35,015 nt of DNA from Trichosphaerium sp. ATCC 40318 (taxonomy: Eukaryota; Discosea; Flabellinia; Trichosidae): contig JALMLS010000383.1 in the NCBI GenBank assembly GCA_038496445.1, positions 1-35,015 of the forward strand, given 5' to 3'. Of this stretch, positions 21,714 through 30,718 are shown one piece after another. The notes beneath the pieces are model-generated. The model was not told the origin of the DNA and ran no database searches. It saw only the letters and a list, made by a program, of their open reading frames with translations. Both the position numbers and the translations under genes were made by a program. Positions within the stretch are counted from its first letter, which is position 1; each line of letters begins with the position of its first letter.

Positions 21714-24472
21714 TTAGGTGTTGTTGCCTTTATTCCATTTATACTTTCTCTTGTACAGCATATCCAAGAACATGTAAGGGCAGTGCACCTATTGCGAAAA
21801 TAAACTTTGTTGAACTACAAACCAATCATTGTGAACGTACTTCGTATCTTTCCTTCTCACCGCCACTTTTATCACCTTCGTCATCATCTTCATCATCACT
21901 ATCTTCATCTCCTATCCATGCACTCCATAGTGACTGTGCAGAATCTAGTGCTTTCTGTGACGAATGTGAATAACTTATTATTAGAAAGAAAAACCTATAA
22001 TTTGTTTGTTGTTAAATCATACGGCGCCTTTATCATCAAGTGGATAGTAAACGAGTATGTTTACTTTGGCATAATAAGCAGCAGCGATTTGAATTAGTGC
22101 CATCAACTCACAATCATTGCCATACCTATCAAGACATTTAACAATAAAACTTGTTAGTTTTCTTCTCATAATTGAAATAACTTACGCTCCACAACCCCTA
22201 TTTTCATCAGATTAAAATCAAACTAATACTTGTATTAGAACGTACCAGTTGCCAGTGTGTATAATTACACAGAACTCATCATCTTCAGACTCGTCATCCG
22301 AGTCAGACAACTCATCATCGCTATCATTCTGTTCTTCATCACCATTGGTGTTCTTTTCTGCAAGGCCCAATCCAATCTTTGATTCATGAACAGCTACAAA
22401 CATCAAGTTAATGGAAACAAAATCTTGATGAATGAAGGGTACCAGATACAAATGATGTGTAAGCAGTACGTAACGCATACTCAAGTTGCCACTTTTTGTA
22501 CTCTTTTCCCCAATCTTTCTGACAACCTTTTTGAAGTTATACAATTCCTTTCTAGTACAAAACTTTCGGCACCTGGTGCTTGCATGCTAACATAAAAGGT
22601 CAGTTGAATTAAATTATACGAATATTATTTCCATACCAAATAAGATTAGTCACTGTAGGTCCATTCCCAACTTTGGAAATTCCAGCTTTAATTGCCTTCT
22701 TTGATTTCGTTCTTCCTAATTTTACGCCATACAGCTTATCTGTATCAATAACACCAAGACGTTCAACGCCACTATTAAAAACCAACTCAGTATTTTGATA
22801 AAAAACAAAATGAATGTACCGAATAAGAATGGGTGTTGGAGATGAAGAAGCGAGGTTTCCTTCTTTTAGTGTGCGTGTATGAGTACCTAATTGCTTTATA
22901 TCACCATCATCCCGATTTGCCTTTACGAGTAGCACTGTAATAGCATTAAGACCAATAACAATATCAAGAAAATTCATGCGTTGGTTCAGCAAAACGTACT
23001 TTCACGAATTGAAGCAAGAGCTGGATGCTCTGCAACTTGAATTTCGTCTTGAGCAAATAAACTTTTTGCGCCATAGTACTTGAAAACGTCTCTAAAACCA
23101 ATCAATTAAACAATTCAAACAAAGAGCTGTATAATGAATTGCAACTTTACCTCTGTGCGAAGTTGAGGTACCAACTGAAATCGTTTGGCTATGTTATTTA
23201 GTAAATTAAATGTACCATTACAATGCATGTATTGTACGTACTTGTGGCTCCTAAAAAAAAGTGTTTAGCACAAAACAAAAAAAAGTTGTGAGGTTTTAGA
23301 TACCTTATCACAGTACAAGAATGGTCCTTCAGTCGATTCTATTCGTAAGTAGTGTTCTTCGGTATCTTCTAAAATATTCGCTTTTCCATTTCCGTCTGTG
23401 CGATCCACAACTCTTTTAGTGTCATCAACAACCTGAAAATAATTCAATAAAAAGCGTATGATAATGCTTGTACCTCTTTGCCATCAACTATAAATATATA
23501 CTCGTGGTTGGCATCTTCATCATCGAGCTCTGGTAGTTCTGATACAACTGTAGCCCAAACATTCTCTACACTTTCAAGTTAAAGTTGGGAATACAAAACA
23601 ACACAGTGTTTTTACGTACCTGTGTGTAACTCAATACACTGAAGATTAATTGGTCTATCTCTTCGCCATGTGTTGAATGTACCAACAACCTGTACTTCTT
23701 TTGCTTTGCGCTCAGGGTCATGCCAAACAAATGAAATACCGAATCCTATTAAATTCAGATTCTAATCATAAAATGATTGAAAACACGTGATAAACAGCGT
23801 CAAGATTAACGTCTTTCTTATAAAAATATCAAGGCTTCAAACAAATGTTTGCCCATGGGCGCACGTGATAAACAAAAAAAAGTTCAAGTTTGTGAATCTT
23901 GTGCATTTTGGCATGAATCTTGCCATGCAGCTTATACTTCAAAAAGTGTTTGTACCTGCGTTATCAGGGAACTTTGCGACATTTACTTTCGTAACAACCA
24001 CTTTTGAAGATGCTGTACCGTGTTTAGCATACTCTGCTATTGTTTTATACACAGTTTGCTTCCTTGCGCCATTAACTTTGGGTGGATACTTTTTAACAAA
24101 GCCGCTTGTGTTGAAGGTCCTTCTCATCATAAAGTGCTCTGGATCTACGAGGCCTAACATCACAGAATCAGGTTAATGAAAAAAGAGAAAAACCGCATTT
24201 GCTGTTGTTGTTTTGGCACGTTTTTTGATTTTAGGTACCCACGTACCATTAGAGCCTTCCTGTATTGATTTGCTATCCCATTTCTCTCGTTGAGCTAGGA
24301 AATCGTCATCATCCTCGAAATCAGAAAATTCTTCGTCAGAGCTTTCGTTTAACATGTTTGGTAGGTTTTCGATAATACTCTCTTCTCCAGTCCCTTGCTT
24401 ATTCCATTTAGCGCGTTGAGCTAGGAAATCTTCTTCATCCTCATAATCAGAAAATTCTTCGTAGTCAGACAT
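21714..24472 (-). CDS. CBM48/AMPK-beta-like glycogen-binding domain fused to a PARG-like (macrodomain-fold) domain
   Basis: Sixteen exons, complement(21714..21788, 21841..21954, 22023..22125, 22186..22197, 22246..22393, 22481..22586, 22637..22771, 22820..22934, 23000..23091, 23151..23188, 23242..23250, 23304..23432, 23474..23565, 23620..23745, 23956..24153, 24247..24472), about 572 aa. Residues 1-75 hold two acidic repeats (EEFSD(Y/F)ED..DFLAQR.KW). Residues 142-257 resemble the AMPK-beta/CBM48 glycogen-binding fold: FGISFVWHDPE, VQVVGTFNTW and HEYIFIVDGKE. Residues 260-515 resemble poly(ADP-ribose) glycohydrolase: FAQDEIQVAEHPAL in the place of the catalytic QEE loop (here DE, and without a clear GGG), CTRKELYNF, and IIHTGNWGCGAYGND then ELMALIQIAAAYYAKVNILVYY, close to the GNWGCGAFGGD signature. 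The tail is acidic, then basic. One base appears to be missing in a T4 run in exon 11 (about 22565). Function is inferred: removal of ADP-ribose at a glucan-bound site. Confidence 0.78.
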
Positions 24473-24577
24473 GTTTGGTACGGTTAAAACTCATTGATAG
24501 AATACAATTGACTTTTATCTTGCGTTCCGCTTTATTTGAACGAATAGTGAGCCGGCTCGGTTTTATTTCGACCCTGC

Positions 24578-24599
24578 AAAATCCACTCGAGTGGATTTT
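24578..24599. promoter_or_regulatory. Perfect 22-bp palindrome in an intergenic (probably promoter) region
   Basis: Half-site AAAATCCACTC is followed directly by its exact reverse complement, centred on CTCGAG. It lies 106 bp upstream of the start of the CBM48/PARG-like gene and upstream of the plus-strand ORF near 24654. A second, 10-bp palindrome (GAGCCGGCTC) is at 24549-24558. This is compatible with a binding site for a dimeric transcription factor; a chance palindrome of this length is unlikely. Confidence 0.55.
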
Positions 24600-24653
24600 G
24601 GTACTAGTCACATATTAACCTGTGCTGCCACACCCACCAATGGATGACATTTT

Positions 24654-25076
24654 GTGAGCGAAGGTCGGGTTCTTTTCCTGAGCGAAGTGATGGGCCTGAT
24701 TGAAAGCGAACAGTGCTCTATATTAGCTTGCATTTGTTGTCCCATGGATCTAGATGATTGTTATTCTAACGTTGTGAATTTGGATGAGAATGAAAAACAA
24801 GAAAGTGATGAGAAACAAACAATTAACAACTCATCGGGTGGAAACCTAAGAAAGATTTGAGTAAGATACAATGGTACAGATGTAACCAGAAAGGACATTA
24901 TGTGAATAAATGTTGGAAAAAGAAACATCAAGGAGTGATAAAAGAGGAAAGCGCTACGATGATAGAGATGATTACACAAGAGATCATGGACGCAGAGGAT
25001 AGTTGTGATAGAAGAGACAGAGAATGCGACAGAAGAGGCAAAAGCCGTGATAGAAGAATCAAAGAGGTTATTTAAA
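24654..25076 (+). CDS. Hypothetical protein with degenerate zinc knuckle and Arg/Asp-rich tail
   Basis: Two overlapping open segments in different frames. The first (from an ATG at about 24691, or upstream) reads MGLIESEQCSILACICC and ends in an acidic/Asn-rich stretch near 24859. The second starts at about 24850 with KKDLSKIQWYRCNQKGHYVN. It continues KCWKKKH and ends CDRRDRECDRRGKSRDRRIK at 25073. The C-x4-H-x4-C part of a CCHC knuckle is present, but the first Cys is replaced by Trp. The ORF stops about 20 bp before the pogo element. It could be a truncated RNA-binding or retroelement-derived protein; no reverse transcriptase, integrase or protease is nearby. Frame joining is not proven. 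Confidence 0.35.
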
Positions 25077-25094
25077 ACTCAATCTGTTTATTTA

Positions 25095-25139
25095 GTCAAA
25101 CATGAAAAGTGTCCCAAAACATGTAAAGTGTCCCAAAAA
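25095..25139 (+). repeat. Left terminal inverted repeat of the pogo element
   Basis: 45 bp, an exact reverse complement of 27007-27051 by eye, with internal direct repeats of GTGTCCCAAAA. Confidence 0.93.
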
Positions 25140-25240
25140 AAAATGCCATGTTTTTTTTGTAATTTATTTTTTATTTTTACACTATTTAATCTAGCAGTTT
25201 AAAACTTTCGTCACACGTCATTAACACCACTGCGCATATT

Positions 25241-27044
25241 CTACAACGTGCGACTTCTATATGAGCAACCATTCTCATGAGTTATAAATCGCACTTTAGC
25301 TGCGTCCAATTTGATGCAATTTGGGCACACCATGTGAGTACCACAATTGATGCACCACTTCCACCCTGCGCCACCTCTCCACACCTTTAACATACATTCA
25401 CGACAGGTGTAAATTTGATGGAAGTACTTTTTTTTAGCACTTTCTTCTTTTTTGCGAATTTGATTTTTTAGTTTGGTTTCTGCTCTCTGCTTCTTACGAC
25501 TTTCTTGCTCCTTCTTTTTTGCAACAGAGGCTGCCTTGCGCTTTTGTCTGTTAACTACTGCAGCTTCTTTTTCAAGCCTTTTTTTTCATCATACTCATCT
25601 TGATAATAGACCAACCCTTCTGTGCCGAATACATCCTCCTTTCCCATATGGAAGGAAATTGTTCTTTTCTTTCTAGGAGGCATCTTTGATTCAATTACAT
25701 GTTGCATTACTAGTTCAGCTTCTTCAACTTCAGGGTCACTTGGCGCAGTGGAGTTTGAACTTTTTTTACCAACATTTTTTTTGCCCGGTCCAAAATTTTT
25801 TTACGATCATACGGCCATATACCAACACTCTCCCAAGCGCTTTTAATGATATGAGGTAATAAGGCTTGTCTTTCTGCTTCGTGAACAATACTCAAATTAA
25901 AATATTGTTGGCTCCTAGTCACTATGGCATGCTTACTCTCTTGTGCATGCAGTTTTGTGAAAGTCTTGGCTAAGGTCGCAAATGGTTTATCATCGAGAGG
26001 TTGTTGAAAATGGGATGTATGTGCTGGCCATACCATGGTCATCACATTCTTTTCCATACATTGTAAGAGGTGTTCTTTTTTAATGTGAGGTGACAAGCGA
26101 TCCAAAAATAAAATTGCTGTTCGATCTCCCTGAAAACTCGAAATTTCTTTAAGGAACACTGTCAAAATCTTTGGCCAAATTTCATTTGTTACATAACCAT
26201 TGCGGTGATAGCAGTAGTAACGTGGCCATGATGAACGAGTGTTACGTTCTTTGTGGATCATGAAATTTGCCTTTTGAGTTGGCTTTCCATTTTTTCTAGC
26301 CGCCATAATGTACACTGTGAGGAGGACCCTCCCAGTAGCTGATACAAACGGGACCAGTGTCACATTTAAGCCTGACCTTAGTGCTATTGTACCATGATTA
26401 GTGCGTCTCCGTGCTCCCATCACATGGTGAGTAAACTTGTTATTTTTGAAAACAAAAAGTTTTTCATCAGCGTTGATCATAATTTCAGGAATGGTTGGGA
26501 TTCTCTCTTGAATTTCTTCATAGGCGTCACAGAACTTTCTAGTGAGGACTAAAGTCTTTGGTGTAACGCGTTGGTAGCTTATTGGTTTTGGAGTCGTCTC
26601 AGTAAGGAAATCTGACCAACGTTTCTTGAACCCATCAAACCAACCTCGCATATCAGATTGGGGTCTTTTTTTAAACAAAACACGTGCGGTACTCCGTAGT
26701 TCTTCAAGTGATAAAGGCATATGCATCGCATCAAACGCCATACAGTACCCCACGAGTTTTTTTTCTTGTGTTTTCGTAAATATTAAATTTCCGTGCCCCA
26801 AATTCTCCCGTCTAAGTGCTCGGTGAACTCTCTTTTGTAGTGAATTAGGGATTACGCCGTAGATAGCAGCCACTTCCGTGCAAATTTCGTTTAATGAGCC
26901 CTGTGGTTCCTCGCTTTTGTTGTGGTAAATTTTTATAACGTCATTGGCAGCAAGAGTGATCTGCGAACTCTTTTCATTAGGTGCGGGCTTCATTTGTTGT
27001 TCAACATTTTTGGGACACTTTACATGTTTTGGGACACTTTTCAT
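25241..27044 (-). CDS. pogo-like transposase (DDE_1, DD35D) with C-terminal zinc finger, frame broken at homopolymers
   Basis: The main frame 27044-25710 encodes 444 aa. Residues 28-80 form a psq-like helix-turn-helix and residues 85-145 a CENP-B-type second one. The DDE_1 core has D193 (INADEKLF), D315 (ILFLDRLSPHI) and D351 (SHFQQPLDD). Near 25800, in a T7 run (A7 in the gene), the frame shifts by one base. The other frame then continues SDPEVEEAELVMQHVIESK to about 25588, where an A8 run again shifts it. The third segment is a Lys/Arg-rich coiled coil ending in a zinc finger, YTCRECMLKVW, WCINCGTHMVCPNC and THENGC, with the stop at 25241. The start ATG lies inside the right TIR, so the first 15 or so residues are TIR-encoded; a second ATG at residue 18 is an alternative. 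Whether the shifts are real decides activity. Confidence 0.85.
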
Positions 27045-27051
27045 GTTTGAC
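27007..27051 (-). repeat. Right terminal inverted repeat of the pogo element
   Basis: 45 bp, the inverted partner of 25095-25139. It contains the first possible start codon of the transposase (27044). Confidence 0.93.
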
Positions 27052-27053
27052 TA

Positions 27054-27409
27054 ATTATTCAAAAGTGTAATTACAAAATACATTCCTAGCAATTATTTGT
27101 TGTGGGATGTATCACAATAGGTCTTACAATTTCTTCTCTGAACGAATGTTACAATAGCACTTCCGCTTTAAACTGAAAAGGCAGATCACTTGATTACATT
27201 GTATTAGCAATGTTAGGGTAAAGCTGAACCGTTGCTTGTAGATTCAAATAGCCCTATACAGGGTGTGGGTTCTATTTACGTAAAGATGTGTAGCGTAGCG
27301 ACATCAACAGGGCAGTAACATTTAAGCAATGAAATAATTTTGAATCTACGTTGACTTATATGCAAAATATTACCTAACCTTCACGTAACAAGCTAATTAA
27401 TGACTATAG
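27054..27409. other. Intergenic stretch without recognisable gene
   Basis: 356 bp between the pogo element and the third MORN-repeat gene. No exon, repeat or RNA recognised. Confidence 0.4.
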
Positions 27410-27895
27410 ATGATTTACAACCTATCATACTTGCCGTTAGAGCTACAGCTCGATATGATTGATTTGGACCATGAAGTGTATTGTAAGTTCCCTTTACTAT
27501 CAAAACGGACAGCAACAACTACAAGGTTTGATTCTAACTTAAAGAAACACGGAAAATGGCGTTGCATGGCAAATATCATAGGAAAAACACAAATAGTGCG
27601 GCAATATCATTGGAAACATAATAAATGTCATGGGGAGTACAAAGAATGGTACGCAACTGGTCAAATACGTGAGATTGGTAACTACAACAATGGAGAAAAG
27701 GAAGGAGAGTTTAAGAGATGGCATGAAAATGGTCAACTGGCTGAAAAGGTTAATTATGTGAAAGATGTCAAGCAGGGAGAATACAAGAGCTGGTATGAAA
27801 ATGGACAATTATGGGTTCACTGTGCAAAGTTAGTTGATGGTAAATATCAAAATGGTTTTAAGTGCTGGCGAGAGAACGGTGACCTATATGAATAA
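27410..27895 (+). CDS. F-box-like / MORN_2 (YwqK-type) repeat protein, copy 3
   Basis: Single-exon ORF of 161 aa. The head YLPLELQLDMIDLDHE, then FPLLSKRTATTTRFD and LKKHGKW, is closely similar to copy 1 (4984). About four MORN_2 repeats follow (GEYKEWYATGQIREI, GEFKRWHENGQLAEK, GEYKSWYENGQLW). The protein lacks the N-terminal extension of copy 1 and the long array of copy 2. An upstream ATG at 27400 is in another frame. The locus lies directly after a pogo insertion, which has not damaged it. Function unknown; if the head is an F-box, it would be an SCF adaptor. Confidence 0.87.
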   Translation: MIYNLSYLPLELQLDMIDLDHEVYCKFPLLSKRTATTTRFDSNLKKHGKWRCMANIIGKTQIVRQYHWKHNKCHGEYKEWYATGQIREIGNYNNGEKEGEFKRWHENGQLAEKVNYVKDVKQGEYKSWYENGQLWVHCAKLVDGKYQNGFKCWRENGDLYE

Positions 27896-28128
27896 TCCAC
27901 CCACCAAAACAAGAAAATTTGAGAAGAAGAAGAACTGGAATGCAATGTTATAATTAAACTACAGTTATCTGCAATCACCTCCTTTCGCTGTACAAGAGCA
28001 TAGTGATGTACATGAATACTAACCACATGTTTCTTTTCTTTGTTGAAGTTTATTGTAATCAATTCTATTCCATTCACTGATGACACGTTTTTAGCACCAA
28101 ATTACAGTTACAATGAGTACTTTGTACT

Positions 28129-30273
28129 TTAGTTATATTCAGCGCATAATACTTCGGTATCACTCTTGTAATACCTGTAAATAAGTATGGCAATAGCAAT
28201 GATAATACAAAGTAAAGCAACACCACATCCTACACCAACATAGAGAAAAGGGAATGTTTCGTCATCTTCACATGATGCTGAATCATTACGAATTAAATAA
28301 GACAGATCAATTGCTTCAACACTTAAGACGTCACAATCCTTTGTTTCAACTCTATCTGATAATTCTTGTACAGAAAGGCATCCTGGAGGTAATGTAATGG
28401 TTGCAGAACTTTCAAGTTGTATTGTGATATCTAGAGGTAAGATAAGTAACAAACCAGTTAAAAGTAAAAGCATATGTTCTTGACTTTACCTGTTGGACAT
28501 TCCAGAAATGTGACATTTGCTCCTGGAGCAAGAAAGATAACAGAAGTAGGAATATCGCCTACGCCAAGGTGAGAAAAGTTGGTTAAAATACAAATTTATG
28601 TCTCACCATCAATAGTTACATTGTCTTGAATTCGAATAGAAGGTAATGGTTCAGAACCAAAAGGAAAAGTCCAAACACCACTAACGCATGTAGCTAAAGG
28701 TACTGACCCTGAACATGCACTTGTAGGAGGTTCAACCATAAGAGCAACTGGCATAGTAGGTACAGTTGGAGCACCAGTAGTAGGAGCAACAGGAGCTGCT
28801 GGTATTGTTGGTGCAGATGGAACCTCAGTAGTTGGAGCGACTGGCGCAGTAGGCATAGTTGGTGCACCAGTAGTAGGAGCAACAGTTGATGCAGTCGGAG
28901 GTGAAGCAGCGGGAACAGTTGGAGGAGACATAGTTGTCGGCGTGGTTGGAGGAATAACAAATGGAGGGTAAACAATCAATTTTATGTCATCCCTTTTTTC
29001 GACTCCTAGTATTATTTGTCCAGTTACTGGATGTAAAACAGCGCTTTGAATGGCAGTGCCGAATGTATTATCAATACCGCCTAATAATTCACCTAGAATA
29101 CAAGTAAGAAAAAATTGAGAAAAACACGTCACCTTCGAGATTAACAATTGCTACTGCTTGATATGCAGCTGTAAGCATTAAAGTACTAGCAGTATATCTT
29201 TTAACAGAGTGATAATTCTTAAAAGGATCTATAGTTAAGTTCCGTAATTGTTGGGGTTCTTGGGATGCTTCATCAAAGTTATAATTCAACAGTGTATCAG
29301 CACCAATAATGATTAAGGAACTGTCGTAGAACAGGGCACCCTATTTACATGTTAGCTTAACAGCAATAAAAGAACAAAGGAAAATAGAAAGCACATACTT
29401 GGGCGTCTATAATGCCTGTTTGTGAAATACTAGCACCTAATCAACGTTAGCTTGTGAAAAAAAAAAAAAAAAGTTACAAAATAAGAAAACTTGTGTACCT
29501 GTAGATGTCGAGAATACTCTCATCTCCTTAAGTAAATACGCAACAGCAAGAAATTTTTCGTCTGGGGATAGAGACATTTGGCGTATAAAACTAGGATCTT
29601 AACAAACAATTACAAAAAAAACTATTTCGTTTCCTGGAAAATTTGTCTAATTAGACAACGTACCACCTGATGCGATAGAGCTCGCATAAGTTCCGTTAGG
29701 ATAAATCTCTAATATCGCCTGACCTTCCAGCATTCTTATACCAGAAACATATATGTTTCCATTTGAGCGTAATGCAATGCCTTGAGGTTGTGTTTGATCA
29801 AATGTTAAATCGCCGAATGGACTTTGAATAGTTGAGTAAGCCTTCGCGAATGTATCTAGAAACAACGAAACAAGTTAACAATCCACTAGAACATGCTAAC
29901 ACGTACAGTTTTCTGCATGATAAAACTTTAAGGAACCATCACTCATCCTGCTAACGCCGCTGTCCGCAATAATGAGATACTCTCCATCTAAAGAGAATAC
30001 AAGCTCTTGAGGGGTTATAATGCCTAATTAATAGATTAATGAGCACTACACATTATTCAATAGATAGTATCGGCTATGCGCGTCTTATACCTGTTTCATT
30101 GGTGTAAATAGCGTCATGGTCGCCATCTCCTATTGTTTTTCGTTATTTCACAGTAAAACTAAATTTGGCGTTGTACCAAACCATCCAGTAAACTCTTGAG
30201 CGTCGCCAATCGAGAAACAACCAAAAAAAGCGAACAACACCAAAACAAGCACTCGAATACCACCACAACGCAT
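28129..30273 (-). CDS. Type I membrane protein: beta-propeller-like ectodomain, Pro/Thr-rich stalk, transmembrane helix
   Basis: Ten exons, complement(28129..28430, 28490..28558, 28607..29092, 29133..29340, 29399..29436, 29499..29597, 29664..29855, 29907..30023, 30091..30129, 30177..30273), 548 aa with consistent phases. A signal peptide (RVLVLVLFAFFGCFSIGDA) leads to an ectodomain with repeated propeller-blade-like segments: LVFSLDGEYLIIADSG, QGIALRSNGNIYVSGI, SLSPDEKFLAVAY and YDSSLIIIGADTLL. These resemble YncE/NHL or WD40-like beta-propellers. Then follow a stalk of (P/A)PTT-type repeats (about 85 residues, probably O-glycosylated), a Cys-containing segment, a transmembrane helix (YVGVGCGVALLCIIIAIAILIY) and a 14-residue tail. 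It is likely a cell-surface recognition or adhesion protein. The next gene has a similar plan. Confidence 0.88.
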
Positions 30274-30718
30274 AGAATAGTGCTTATCCGCGTAGAGACA
30301 GGTAACGTACTGATATAGTCGCAATAACTGAATGGATTCCAGATTTAGATGTATCGAAAAATGGATAGGAACATTTTTGACTTGTGCAAATACTTCGTGA
30401 TTAGCGCGAACAAATAAAATGAACTGTATGTATGTACTACTTTCACGAACTTCAGTGCAATATTGTTACTGTAATAGCTATCAAAACAAGCTAACCTTGC
30501 CTTTTTTAGTTTTCATACATTGTATTTCAGTTTTATTCAAGCGTATACTTTGGTATCACTCTTGGGTTTGCACTACCTTAACTAAATTAGGCGCTATGTT
30601 ACATGATCCAAAAAAGGTCGGTTGTTTTACTTAGACAGCTTCCACGAGGTAAAACTATAACAATTCAGGTGGTACGAAACCGTAGTTTGCAATGATTTCA
30701 CTCAGCATTTTTTGTATT
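30274..30718. other. Intergenic stretch between two surface-protein genes
   Basis: 445 bp holding the presumed 3' UTR of the 30719-32938 gene and the promoter of the 28129-30273 gene, both on the minus strand. No exon or RNA recognised. Confidence 0.45.

Larger units (their letters stand above)
25095..27051 (-). mobile_element. pogo-type DNA transposon
   Basis: 1957 bp with 45-bp terminal inverted repeats starting GTCAAACATGAAAAGTGTCC and a flanking TA duplication (25093-25094 and 27052-27053). Each TIR holds two copies of the motif AAGTGTCCCAAAA. It carries one transposase gene on the minus strand whose frame is broken at two homopolymers. It lies next to the degenerate zinc-knuckle ORF. 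Confidence 0.92.

Noticed and set aside
21644-22097. Plus-strand ORFs with Ser-rich sequence
   Set aside because: They are antisense to the acidic C-terminal exon of the CBM48/PARG-like gene.
22023-22260. OTU-type cysteine protease
   Set aside because: The ELMALIQ...VNILVYY stretch first recalled OTU, but no OTU Cys or His motif was found and the adjoining GNWGCGAYGND fits PARG better.
24850-25076. Retrotransposon based on the zinc knuckle
   Set aside because: No reverse transcriptase, RNase H, integrase, protease or long terminal repeats are visible.
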